From: Bacteroidales bacterium UBA3868
GTDB lineage: Bacteria; Bacteroidota; Bacteroidia; Bacteroidales; WCHB1-69
DNA length: 28,023 nucleotides
Assembly (NCBI GenBank): GCA_002392325.1
Contig: DGGS01000173.1
Coordinates: 355-28,377, forward strand
Direction of reading: 5' to 3'
The notes under the pieces are model-generated. The model did no database searches, had not been told where the DNA came from, and worked only from the letters and a program-made list of their open reading frames with translations. The translations under genes and the position numbers were made by a program. Shown piece by piece: positions 8,793 through 16,158 of the stretch. Numbering within the stretch: position 1 is the first letter of the stretch; each line of letters opens with the position of its first letter.

Positions 8793-10112
8793 ATGAAGAA
8801 GATAACATTTTTCGTTTTTTGCCTTCTGACAACACTCCTTCTCGGGGCCCAGGATACGGTGAAAACCTATTGGAGCAACAACAAACTGATGTCTGCTGGC
8901 GTGGAATCCAAAGGTTTGGAACAGGGACATTGGATCTATTATCACAACAATGGAGTGAAATGGACGGAAGGTGATTATAAGGATGGAAAGAAGGTTGGCG
9001 TTTGGAAAGTGTGGTATGAGGATAGGAAACTGGCCCAGGAGTACAATGCCCAAAACGGACCGTTCAAAAGTTGGTTCCGTTCAGGCCAAGTGGAAACGGA
9101 AGGGCAGTTCGCCGATGGAAAGCGTTCCGGAAAATGGACATTCTATCACCCGAACGGCCGCCTCTTCAAAGAAGTGAATTATGTGGAAGACAGTGTGGAC
9201 GGCCATGTGGTGGAATATTATGACGACGGCAGCAAATATTTTGAAGGCGACTATACGAAAGGCGCACTCAACGGATACGCCTGCTGGTGGAGCCGTGACG
9301 GAAAGAAACAGATGGAAGGTTCTTCTGTGAATGACCTCCAGCAAGGGGAATGGAAATACTATAATGACAAAGGCACCATAGGCAGCAAAGGCAGTTTTGA
9401 CAAGGGCTTGCAGGTGGGCGAGTGGACCTATTATTACGATGATGGTTCAGTATGGAGAAAAGGGAATTATGTGGCCGGCAAGCGCGAGGGCTTGTGGAAA
9501 GCATGGTATGAGGACGGTAAACTGCAGCGCGAGGGACCTTTCAGCCAAGATATGGAAAACGGATTTTGGAAAGCATATTTTCCGAACGGCAAAGTGCAGG
9601 ACCAAGGCTATTTCAAAGACGCGCAAATGGATGGGGAATGGACTGGCTGGTATGAAAACGGCGCGCAGAAATACTGCATGCATTACAAAAGCGGCAAACT
9701 GAATGGTCTGTACCAATATTATTGGGAGGAAACAGGCAAACTTGCCCGCCAAGGGAATTATAAGGACAATCAGAAAAACGGGTATTGGAAAGAGTATGCC
9801 CAAAACGGAAAGATTTTGAAAGAAGGGAAATATGTGAATGACATGAAACAAGGAAAATGGTCTTTCTACAATGTGTTGGAAAAGAAAGTTCGCGAGCAGA
9901 ACTTCGTGAACGATGTTCAGGATGGCCCGTTCACGGAATACTATGATAATGGTGTGAAACATTTTCAGGGGAGTTTTAAAGGCCGTCTGCGCGACGGGAA
10001 ATGGTCGTGTTGGGGCCCCAACGGGAATTTGTACTACAGCGTTATCTTCTCCAAAGGAAAGAAAGTGAAGGAACTGTATGTTGCGGAACCGAAATCGGAA
10101 CGTCCTTTCTAA
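8793..10112 (+). CDS. YwqK-family/MORN-like repeat protein, secreted (about 16 repeats)
   Basis: The ATG at 8793 gives 439 aa. An in-frame TTG at 8769 would add MPLLKIDF but overlaps the promoter, so I reject it. Residues 1-20 are a signal peptide. The remainder is a long array of units of about 23 residues with the pattern G-x-W-x-x-Y/W-Y-x-x-G-x-x-x-x-E/Q-G-x-Y/F-x-x-G. I count about 16 G-[WFLY]-x-x-[WYF] units (GHWIYY, GVWKVWY, GKWTFYH, GEWTYYY, GFWKAYF and so on). These repeats match the family annotated as 'toxin-antitoxin system YwqK family antitoxin' or MORN variant. That name comes from Bacillus YwqK, and nothing here suggests a toxin partner. In Bacteroidota such proteins are usually exported beta-repeat scaffolds of unknown role. 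The metallo-hydrolase gene follows closely. Confidence 0.88.
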   Translation: MKKITFFVFCLLTTLLLGAQDTVKTYWSNNKLMSAGVESKGLEQGHWIYYHNNGVKWTEGDYKDGKKVGVWKVWYEDRKLAQEYNAQNGPFKSWFRSGQVETEGQFADGKRSGKWTFYHPNGRLFKEVNYVEDSVDGHVVEYYDDGSKYFEGDYTKGALNGYACWWSRDGKKQMEGSSVNDLQQGEWKYYNDKGTIGSKGSFDKGLQVGEWTYYYDDGSVWRKGNYVAGKREGLWKAWYEDGKLQREGPFSQDMENGFWKAYFPNGKVQDQGYFKDAQMDGEWTGWYENGAQKYCMHYKSGKLNGLYQYYWEETGKLARQGNYKDNQKNGYWKEYAQNGKILKEGKYVNDMKQGKWSFYNVLEKKVREQNFVNDVQDGPFTEYYDNGVKHFQGSFKGRLRDGKWSCWGPNGNLYYSVIFSKGKKVKELYVAEPKSERPF

Positions 10113-10176
10113 CATGGGTAAAAAACGCATTTCACTAACAGATTTTATACGGAATTTGACACAAAAGACGGGAAAC

Positions 10177-10809
10177 ATGACGATTCGCATTTTTCATTTC
10201 AACCCCATACAAGTGAATACTCTGGTGTTGCATGATGACACCGGCGAGGCGCTCATTGTTGATCCCGGCAATTGTCAGAGTTATGAGGATGCGCAACTCA
10301 AAGAATATGTGCTGACGCATCAGTTGAAGGTGGTTGGCATTGTGAACACGCATCCGCATATTGATCATATAGCAGGCAACAACTGGTGTTCCCGTGAGTT
10401 CAACGCACCCGTGTGGTGTCATGAGGCCGGCATGCCCATTTATAACAAATCATACGCTTACGCCATGGCGTTCGGACTCTCTGTGGACGACATGCCCGCA
10501 CCTGCCAAGTTTCTCCATGAGGGCGACGAGGTGTGCTTCGGAGCACAACGCCTGCAAGTGCTCTACACCCCAGGCCACTGCGACGGCAGTATCTCCCTGT
10601 ATAGCGCCGCCGACAATTTCGTGATTTGCGGTGACCTTATTTTCGAGGGCAGCGTGGGGCGCAGCGACCTTCCCACTGGCAGCCACGCATTGCTGGTGCA
10701 GATGATACAGGAAAAAATATTCACCCTGCCCGAGGATACCGTCATCTATCCCGGGCATGGACCGAACACCACCGTTGGTTACGAAAAAACACATAATCCA
10801 TTTTTATAA
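10177..10809 (+). CDS. MBL-fold metallo-hydrolase (glyoxalase II-like)
   Basis: This is a cytoplasmic zinc hydrolase of the metallo-beta-lactamase fold, 210 aa from the ATG at 10177. The di-zinc motif HPHIDH lies at 59-64. Further metal-ligand motifs are TPGHCDGS, GDLIF and the C-terminal YPGHGPNT. The layout is that of compact glyoxalase II-like thioesterases; the substrate cannot be told from sequence. Start choice: the frame is open upstream, with an ATG at 10114 one base after the YwqK stop. Homologues typically begin with a short strand leading to F-N-P-x-x-x-N-T, which matches residues 5-12 of the 10177 start, so I prefer it; 10114 would add 21 residues. folE starts 6 bases after this stop, so the two are probably co-transcribed. 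Confidence 0.92.
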   Translation: MTIRIFHFNPIQVNTLVLHDDTGEALIVDPGNCQSYEDAQLKEYVLTHQLKVVGIVNTHPHIDHIAGNNWCSREFNAPVWCHEAGMPIYNKSYAYAMAFGLSVDDMPAPAKFLHEGDEVCFGAQRLQVLYTPGHCDGSISLYSAADNFVICGDLIFEGSVGRSDLPTGSHALLVQMIQEKIFTLPEDTVIYPGHGPNTTVGYEKTHNPFL

Positions 10810-10815
10810 TATCGA

Positions 10816-11427
10816 ATGAAAATCACAGACTCTATCAACAACATTCCTAAACTTTCCGAATCGGAATTGCTTTCTCTGGCTGACAGTTACCAAAATATAT
10901 TGCAGAATGTGGGAGAGGATCCCAAGCGCGAGGGACTTATCAAAACCCCTATGCGTGCGGCTAAATCACTGGACTTTCTGACGCACGGATACCGCCAGGA
11001 TCCTAAAAAGATTTTGGAATCCGCTCTTTTTCACGAGGATTACAAACAAATCGTCGTAGTGAAGGATATTGAGATTTACTCCCTTTGCGAACATCACTTG
11101 CTGCCGTTTTTCGGGAAAGCCCATATCGGTTATATTCCCAATGGCACTATCGTGGGTTTGAGCAAAATACCCCGTGTGGTAGAGTGCTATGCCCGCCGCC
11201 TCCAACTGCAAGAGCGACTGACCACTCAGATCAAGGATTGCCTTCAGGAAGTGCTCAATCCGCTTGGCGTGGCTGTGGTGATTGAGGCGCAGCACCTTTG
11301 CATGTCCATGCGAGGTATCCAGAAACAGAACTCCGTGACCACCACATCCGAATTCACCGGTGCCTTCCTCAAAAACGAGAACACCCGTCAGGAATTCATG
11401 CACCTGATTGGGGCCAACCTCCACTAA
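10816..11427 (+). CDS. folE: GTP cyclohydrolase I (type IA)
   Basis: The enzyme converts GTP to 7,8-dihydroneopterin triphosphate, the entry to folate, biopterin and queuosine-type pathways. At 203 aa it has normal length. The zinc ligands are visible as Cys91 and His94 in CEHHLLPF and Cys162 in QHLCMSMRG. The 91/94/162 spacing equals that of the E. coli enzyme (110/113/181). The HIGYIP, GLSKIPR and [10 protein letters not shown] segments are also typical. It starts 6 bases after the metallo-hydrolase. Its TAA stop overlaps by 4 bases the stop of a convergent small gene (shared CTAA at 11424-11427), which leaves no room for a terminator between them. Confidence 0.97.
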   Translation: MKITDSINNIPKLSESELLSLADSYQNILQNVGEDPKREGLIKTPMRAAKSLDFLTHGYRQDPKKILESALFHEDYKQIVVVKDIEIYSLCEHHLLPFFGKAHIGYIPNGTIVGLSKIPRVVECYARRLQLQERLTTQIKDCLQEVLNPLGVAVVIEAQHLCMSMRGIQKQNSVTTTSEFTGAFLKNENTRQEFMHLIGANLH

Positions 11428-11651
11428 AGATACCTTCGCCTAAGTCGCTTGTTGCGGGGCTTGCGCTTCGCTATTTTGCGGAAATGCTCCGCCTGATACA
11501 GTATGGAGTCCTCACTGGCCTCCCCGACAATTTCTATTTTCTCGTCCTCAAGCGGTTCCTGGAGCAAACAGATGACCGTCTTTCCCACCCATGTGCGCGG
11601 TACGCATAATGTGACCGTGTCTGTTTTCGGATTCAAAATAAGTTTTTTCAT
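11424..11651 (-). CDS. Small basic protein of unknown function (75 aa), AbrB/DUF2080-like appearance
   Basis: The frame is open upstream (TTG at 11693), but the ATG at 11651 gives [11 protein letters not shown], a natural start, and a 75-aa product. Residues about 10-30 ([21 protein letters not shown]) look like the swapped-hairpin 'VxVPxxWxGKxVxVxL' strand pattern seen in small AbrB-like and DUF2080-type proteins. The C-terminal 20 residues are strongly basic ([18 protein letters not shown]), so nucleic-acid binding is plausible but unproven. It is convergent with folE and overlaps its stop by 4 bases. No partner toxin gene lies beside it. No clear -7 promoter was found upstream on the minus strand. 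It is real on balance because of the patterned sequence, but it could be a minor family member of no known role. Confidence 0.6.
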   Translation of the reverse strand: MKKLILNPKTDTVTLCVPRTWVGKTVICLLQEPLEDEKIEIVGEASEDSILYQAEHFRKIAKRKPRNKRLRRRYL

Positions 11652-11840
11652 GATTTTTGCATTTTTGTTTGAGTTGAGTTTTTGACAGCTCATTTTTACG
11701 AAAACTGCCTTGTTTTACTGCTTTTTGACCGATTCCTTAGGTTTTTTGTATCGTTCTATGTCATTTTTCTCATATTGTTTTTAACACTTTGGTAATCAAT
11801 GTGTTGTTTGTAAATATACATTTTTTATTCAGAGTGTTCC

Positions 11841-11859
11841 AATAAAATGACATTTTATT
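11841..11859. repeat. 19-base perfect inverted repeat, operator-like
   Basis: AATAAAATGACATTTTATT has 9-base arms around a single central A. It lies about 90 bases upstream of the tRNA -7 element and 190 bases upstream of the small basic gene's start. It may be a protein-binding site or simply an AT-rich coincidence. Confidence 0.4.
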
Positions 11860-11937
11860 AAAATGCTAAAAATCAACGATTTAATTAAAATGAAGCAAAA
11901 AAAGAAAAGGAGAGGTGTTTTGATATGAAAAAAAGTG

Positions 11938-11945
11938 TACTTTTG
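11938..11945 (+). promoter_or_regulatory. Bacteroidota -7 element (TACTTTTG) for tRNA-Lys
   Basis: TACTTTTG matches TAnnTTTG and ends 23 bases before the mature tRNA 5' end, so the primary transcript would have a short 5' trailer. The -33 box is not clear at standard spacing. Confidence 0.75.
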
Positions 11946-11968
11946 CAACCTCAAACAATGAGAAGGAT

Positions 11969-12044
11969 GTCCCAGTAGCTCAGCAGGTAGAGCACATCCC
12001 TTTTAAGGATGGGGTCCTGGGTTCGAATCCCAGCTGAGACACCA
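11969..12044 (+). tRNA. tRNA-Lys, anticodon UUU
   Basis: This is a complete 76-base cloverleaf with an encoded CCA (12042-12044). The anticodon stem CATCC/GGATG encloses loop CTTTTAA, anticodon TTT. The T arm is CTGGG-TTCGAAT-CCCAG, and the D arm carries AGCTCAGCAGGTAGAGC. The acceptor arms GTCCCAG and CTGAGAC pair except for C4-A69, an unusual mismatch. A perfect terminator follows two bases downstream. Confidence 0.96.
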
Positions 12045-12045
12045 G

Positions 12046-12076
12046 AAGACCGAGTGCAAACTCGGTCTTTTTTTTT
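12046..12076 (+). terminator. Intrinsic terminator of tRNA-Lys
   Basis: A perfect 10-bp stem (AAGACCGAGT 12046-12055 with ACTCGGTCTT 12060-12069) is closed by a GCAA tetraloop and followed by T's through 12076. Its T-tract runs directly into the promoter of the next gene at 12078. Confidence 0.95.
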
Positions 12077-12077
12077 G

Positions 12078-12085
12078 TACCTTTG
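12078..12085 (+). promoter_or_regulatory. Bacteroidota -7 element (TACCTTTG) for the kinase-RapZ fusion
   Basis: TACCTTTG matches TAnnTTTG and starts one base after the T-tract of the tRNA terminator. It predicts a start near 12092 and a leader of about 20 bases to the ATG at 12113. Confidence 0.75.
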
Positions 12086-12112
12086 CAACTGAAAAACCAT
12101 ACCTGTCCACTT

Positions 12113-13549
12113 ATGAATATATCCCATCAGCAGATTCTCTCCCAAATGGCGGCTGAGTACACCCGTCAGGAGGTTGTGCGCTGCGAACCGCTTGCGCAAT
12201 CCGGCTCGCACCGGCAGTATTTCCGTGTCCATCTGCAAAACGGCAACACCCTCATTGGCGCTTATAATGATGATGTGGCGGAAAATGTCGCCTTTTTCAC
12301 CTATACTCGCTTCTTCACCGATTGCGGTTTTGCTGTACCCGAACTGTTTCTGGTTAATCCTGACCAACAGCATTACCTGCAAAGCGACTTGGGAGCCACA
12401 ACCTTGTATGATTACCGCATGGCACATCGTCGCGATGACGGCACACCTTCCGATGACACCGTTGCCTATTACGAAAAAGTGGTGCGCGCTCTTCCCGCAT
12501 TGCAATTGTCCGCCAAAAAGGGACTCGATTTTTCAGTGGCGTACCCTCGCGCCGCCTTCGACCGTCAGTCGATGCATTGGGATCTCAACTATTTCAAGTA
12601 TTATTTCTTAAAATTAGTTAATGTTCCCTTCAACGAGCAACTTCTGGAAGATGATTTCAACAAACTGATGGAGTATCTTCTAACGGCGGAAAGTGAATTC
12701 TTCCTCTATCGGGATTTTCAATCCCGAAATATCATGGTAAAGGATGATGAGGTTTATTTTATTGATTATCAAGGAGGAAGAAGGGGCGCGCTGCAATATG
12801 ATGTGGCTTCTTTGCTGTATGATGCCAAGGCGGATCTTACCCCTGAGTTGAGAGAGCGTCTTCTTAACATTTATTTGGATACCCTTGCCGAATATATGCC
12901 TGTGGACAGGAAAGAATTCATTTCTTATTTTCAGGGTTTTGTGCTGATTCGCATTATGCAGGCGATGGGCGCATACGGTTACAGGGGCTATTTTGAGCGT
13001 AAAAGTCATTTTTTGCTCAGTGTACCCTATGCTGTGCGCAATCTTAAAAGCATTTTGGACAGTTGGTCGCTGCCTATCCAGTTGCCGGAATTGACAAAAG
13101 CGCTACATTTCATTATCAACTCGGATTTTGTGAAGCCCTATCAGCCGGGTGAGCGATTAACCGTGTTGGTGCAGAGTTTCTCGTTCAAGAAATCCATTCC
13201 GCAAGATCCTTCGCCTAACGGCGGTGGGTTTGTGTTTGACTGTCGCGCATTGCCCAACCCCGGACGCGAAAAACGCTTTGCACACAATACAGGACAAGAT
13301 GCTTGCATCGTGGAGTATTTAGAGCAATATCCTGTCGTAGAGGAGTTTAAGAAACATGTGTTTGCTATTGTGGACCAGGCGGTGGACAATTACCTGGAGC
13401 GCCGTTTCGATCATTTGATGGTCAGTTTCGGGTGCACTGGCGGCCAGCACCGTTCGGTTTATTTCGCCGAACAAACGGCCAAACATATTCGCGAAAAGTA
13501 TCCCGCCGTGAATGTGGTGCTACGCCATACTGAGCAGGAGGGCAACTAG
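12113..13549 (+). CDS. Phosphotransferase (AmgK-like kinase) fused to a RapZ C-terminal domain
   Basis: The ATG at 12113 gives 478 aa; an in-frame TTG at 12083 overlaps the promoter. Residues 1 to about 330 are an aminoglycoside-phosphotransferase/choline-kinase-type fold, with GSHRQYFRV as the nucleotide-binding strand region. The catalytic loop is YRDFQSRN (Asp201, Asn206; the usual His is Tyr here), and IDYQGG is the metal-binding DxG-like motif. The subgroup resembles AmgK, the anomeric kinase for N-acetylmuramate/N-acetylglucosamine in cell-wall recycling. Residues about 347-475 match the C-terminal domain of RapZ (VFDCRALPNPGR and VSFGCTGGQHRSVYFAEQ). In E. coli that domain binds glucosamine-6-phosphate and controls GlmS through small RNAs. 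The RapZ N-terminal Walker ATPase is absent. The fusion suggests a kinase coupled to an amino-sugar sensor, which is inference. The usual partner nucleotidyltransferase is not adjacent. The gene converges on the T9SS gene with 17 bases between them. Confidence 0.9.
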   Translation: MNISHQQILSQMAAEYTRQEVVRCEPLAQSGSHRQYFRVHLQNGNTLIGAYNDDVAENVAFFTYTRFFTDCGFAVPELFLVNPDQQHYLQSDLGATTLYDYRMAHRRDDGTPSDDTVAYYEKVVRALPALQLSAKKGLDFSVAYPRAAFDRQSMHWDLNYFKYYFLKLVNVPFNEQLLEDDFNKLMEYLLTAESEFFLYRDFQSRNIMVKDDEVYFIDYQGGRRGALQYDVASLLYDAKADLTPELRERLLNIYLDTLAEYMPVDRKEFISYFQGFVLIRIMQAMGAYGYRGYFERKSHFLLSVPYAVRNLKSILDSWSLPIQLPELTKALHFIINSDFVKPYQPGERLTVLVQSFSFKKSIPQDPSPNGGGFVFDCRALPNPGREKRFAHNTGQDACIVEYLEQYPVVEEFKKHVFAIVDQAVDNYLERRFDHLMVSFGCTGGQHRSVYFAEQTAKHIREKYPAVNVVLRHTEQEGN

Positions 13550-13566
13550 GTTCTATGTTCTAAAAA

Positions 13567-15306
13567 TCAGAACACCAAAGTTTTAAATACTCTTTCTTTT
13601 TTCTCTTGACGCACTTTTACCAAATAAATGCCGTCGTTCCAGCGGTCGGTGGGGATGTCAAGCGTCTCTTCCGCACTTTGGGTTTGGTAGAGCATTTGTC
13701 CTGCAACTGAATAGACTTCCACTTGCACATTTTTGCCGGTCTCGTTCCGAATGGATAAGATGCCGTTGGTGACGGGATTTTGAGATAGAGTGACGGGCAG
13801 ATACTCGTAATCTTCCACACCACCATATATTCTGACTTCCACCACCCAGTCTTTGGTAGTGCCGTCAGGTGTGGTTACTGTATAGGTCACCGGGAACCAT
13901 AAATTCACGACCTCTTCAGAATTAGGTGTACAAGACACTCCCACAGGAAGCGTGATGGTGGGTTGAATGTGAGAAAGATCGGGAACCACACAACCGAATT
14001 CATAATAGAGGGTGTCTCCATATTCGGAGAAAGAAAACACAAAATCCTCATCAAAGTTCGTGATTTGTGGATTTAAACTTAACAGGATCCTGTAATCCAA
14101 AATGTCCGGATTCAACTCCATAATGGGCTCGAAAGTCACCAATCCGTAGCTGTTGTTGTCCGGCTGGTGATAAATCACATCCTCCGCGTGAGAAGCATCA
14201 TTACCACCCCAGTAGTTGCCGATGGCACTCATGTTGCAACTGGAATTGTTGTAAAGTTCATACTCCACATTGTTATTCCCGTTGTCATAAAGAATATTTC
14301 CACCCGGATCTTCAACGGTGCCCATGTCAATATTGTGGTTGTAAATGGCGGTAATGCCCCACAAATTACCATGGATGAGGTTTCGACGGATTTTGGCACC
14401 GCAAGAGGTGGTTGATCCGTATATGCTGATAGCACTTCCACCATTGTTAGGGTTTGTTTCCAAGTTGTTGTTTCGGATGATATTGTCTTGTATGATGGCA
14501 TGAATATTTGTGCCGTTTTGCGTATATCCGTATCGGTTGTGTTCAATCACATTGTTAGAAACCAGCAATAAGGTGTTGCTAGCGCCCATATTCATGATGC
14601 CGATGCCGCCTGACATGGTTTGCGCCACGCCTTCAATATGGTTGCCTACAATATAAATGGTATCGGCGCCACCTGCCCCTAAGTTGATTTGTGGCACATT
14701 GGCGTTGCTTAAATCATTGTTATAGAAAATGTTATTTAAAATTTTTGGAGAGCTGGTTGTGTTCACAGCCGATGCGATGGCCGCTTTCTGGTTGTCGTGG
14801 AAATAACAGTTTTGAATGGTTGGATTACAGTTCATGATGTTGATAACCGCATCACTGAAATGGGTGAATTCACAATTGTCAAACTCAACCTGAACGGGAT
14901 TTAACAATTGGATATGTTGTCCGTATTGAAAGTCAACATTGGAAAAATAGCCCGAGGCGGCATTTCCCAAGCAGAGCGTGAAAAAGGATGTACCCGTGGA
15001 ATCGCCGGTGATAGAGAGAGGGTTGACACGGGGTTCGGTCATGATGGCACCGTTGATGGTTATGGTAATACCATCATCAATCTGAATACCAGTAGCATTG
15101 CCTTCCAAAAATAAGATATCGTTGGCGGAAATGGTGATGTCCTGATGAATTTGATAATAACCGTTTTGCGAAATGCTGACTGCCCCATATGCAGCTACGC
15201 ATAATGAGGACAAATTATAATTCGTGCCGTTGCCCGGACTCACCCATTGGCCGGAAGCGGTAATGGAAACGATGGTTGCGACTAAAAGGCATATAATTCT
15301 TTTCAT
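13567..15306 (-). CDS. Secreted right-handed beta-helix protein with T9SS type A sorting domain
   Basis: The protein has 579 aa. Residues 1-19 are a Sec signal peptide. Residues about 100-385 form a pectate-lyase/NosD-like parallel beta-helix, seen as repeated short rungs of V/I-x-N-N-x-I/F and N-x-I-x-x-N (PTIQNCYFHDNQKAAIAS, NNVIEHNRYGYTQNG, NIIRNNNLETN). Residues about 405-495 resemble an Ig-like module ending TVTTPDGTTKDWVVEV, as in Bacteroidota DUF5018-type domains. Residues about 503-579 are the type A C-terminal sorting domain (LSQNP..NGILSI, VEVYSVAGQMLYQ, WNDGIYLVKV), which directs export through type IX secretion and surface attachment. No glycosidase or lyase catalytic set is evident, so it may be an adhesin or structural surface protein. 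A -7 promoter element lies at 15341-15348. Confidence 0.92.
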   Translation of the reverse strand: MKRIICLLVATIVSITASGQWVSPGNGTNYNLSSLCVAAYGAVSISQNGYYQIHQDITISANDILFLEGNATGIQIDDGITITINGAIMTEPRVNPLSITGDSTGTSFFTLCLGNAASGYFSNVDFQYGQHIQLLNPVQVEFDNCEFTHFSDAVINIMNCNPTIQNCYFHDNQKAAIASAVNTTSSPKILNNIFYNNDLSNANVPQINLGAGGADTIYIVGNHIEGVAQTMSGGIGIMNMGASNTLLLVSNNVIEHNRYGYTQNGTNIHAIIQDNIIRNNNLETNPNNGGSAISIYGSTTSCGAKIRRNLIHGNLWGITAIYNHNIDMGTVEDPGGNILYDNGNNNVEYELYNNSSCNMSAIGNYWGGNDASHAEDVIYHQPDNNSYGLVTFEPIMELNPDILDYRILLSLNPQITNFDEDFVFSFSEYGDTLYYEFGCVVPDLSHIQPTITLPVGVSCTPNSEEVVNLWFPVTYTVTTPDGTTKDWVVEVRIYGGVEDYEYLPVTLSQNPVTNGILSIRNETGKNVQVEVYSVAGQMLYQTQSAEETLDIPTDRWNDGIYLVKVRQEKKERVFKTLVF

Positions 15307-15340
15307 ATTTGATTTTTTGATGATACGTGTTTTGATTTCG

Positions 15341-15348
15341 CAAAACTA
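15341..15348 (-). promoter_or_regulatory. Bacteroidota -7 element (TAGTTTTG) for the T9SS protein
   Basis: The minus strand reads TAGTTTTG, a TAnnTTTG match 34 bases upstream of the ATG at 15306. It lies beside the opposing grpE element at 15371-15378. Confidence 0.6.
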
Positions 15349-15370
15349 TAAAAAATATTTAACTCATAAT

Positions 15371-15378
15371 TATTTTTG
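15371..15378 (+). promoter_or_regulatory. Possible -7 element (TATTTTTG) for grpE-dnaJ
   Basis: TATTTTTG matches TAnnTTTG about 95 bases upstream of the grpE ATG. No CIRCE inverted repeat (TTAGCACTC-N9-GAGTGCTAA) is seen in the 166-base gap, so heat regulation by HrcA is not indicated here. Confidence 0.45.
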
Positions 15379-15472
15379 GCAAATTATTTGCAAGCAAAGT
15401 ATTTGGCGGTTGTGCGGAATGTGCGACCGCTGTACTTGCGTGGATTGTTAAATAATTATAAATAAGTGTTTT

Positions 15473-16096
15473 ATGGACGAAAAAGAAAATATTGAACAAG
15501 AACAAACCCCTGAAGTGAACAAAGAAGTGCAGGAAGAGGTCAATCCTCAAACTGACAATTTGTCGGAGGAAACTGACAATGCGAAGAAAGGTGGCATATT
15601 TTCAAAGAAGAACAATAAGGATAAAGCTAAAATTCAGGAACTTACCGACCAGTTGGAAAAAGCGAAAGCGGAAAAGGCAGAGTTGAATGACCGTTTCCTG
15701 CGTCTGTATTCTGAGTTTGACAATTATAAAAAGCGTGTCAGCAAAGAGAAACTGGATTTGATTTCCACCGCATCCGAAAAGGTATTTGTGAATCTTTTAC
15801 CCATCATAGATGATTTTGAAAGGGCCATTTCCGCCAATGAGAAGGTGGAGGATATCAATGCGATAAAAGAAGGTTTTAACCTGATTTACAACAAGATGCT
15901 TCAATTGCTGAAACGGTTTGATGTGGAAGAGATAGCCGCCAAAGGCGAAGAGTTCAACACGGATTTTCATGAGGCGGTCACCCATTTTCCGGTAGAGAAG
16001 GAAGAAGACAAGGGTAAAGTGATTGATGTTACCGAGAAGGGTTACAAAATCAAAGACAAAGTCATCCGATATTCCAAAGTCGTTGTCGGCCAATAA
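15473..16096 (+). CDS. grpE: Nucleotide exchange factor GrpE
   Basis: GrpE releases ADP from DnaK and drives the Hsp70 cycle in the cytoplasm. The protein is 207 aa, within the family range. Residues 1-50 are a charged, disordered head (many Glu, Lys, Asn). Residues about 55-115 form the long dimerisation coiled coil (KIQELTDQLEKAKAEKAELNDRFLRLYSEFDNYKKR). The C-terminal beta-wing region holds LLPIIDDFERAI, NPDFHEAV-like TDFHEAVTHF, and GYKIKDKVIRYSKVVVGQ, the family signature. dnaJ follows 62 bases downstream on the same strand, the classical Hsp70 co-chaperone pair; dnaK is not in the window. Confidence 0.97.
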   Translation: MDEKENIEQEQTPEVNKEVQEEVNPQTDNLSEETDNAKKGGIFSKKNNKDKAKIQELTDQLEKAKAEKAELNDRFLRLYSEFDNYKKRVSKEKLDLISTASEKVFVNLLPIIDDFERAISANEKVEDINAIKEGFNLIYNKMLQLLKRFDVEEIAAKGEEFNTDFHEAVTHFPVEKEEDKGKVIDVTEKGYKIKDKVIRYSKVVVGQ

Positions 16097-16158
16097 CCCT
16101 CCTTATGACCATTTTGTAATGGCAGTTTAGGACAGTCATTACCTAAAAACTATTATTT

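Larger units (their letters stand above)
11652..11968. other. AT-rich intergenic region before tRNA-Lys
   Basis: No gene is visible in these 317 bases. They contain a perfect 19-base inverted repeat at 11841-11859 and the tRNA promoter at 11938-11945. The rest is low-complexity A/T without a recognisable hairpin or repeat. Confidence 0.6.

Noticed and set aside
13550..13575. Terminator between the kinase-RapZ and T9SS genes
   Set aside because: Only a 6-bp TGTTCT/AGAACA stem exists, without a U-tract on either strand.
15307..15472. CIRCE heat-shock operator before grpE
   Set aside because: No TTAGCACTC/GAGTGCTAA inverted repeat is found in this gap.
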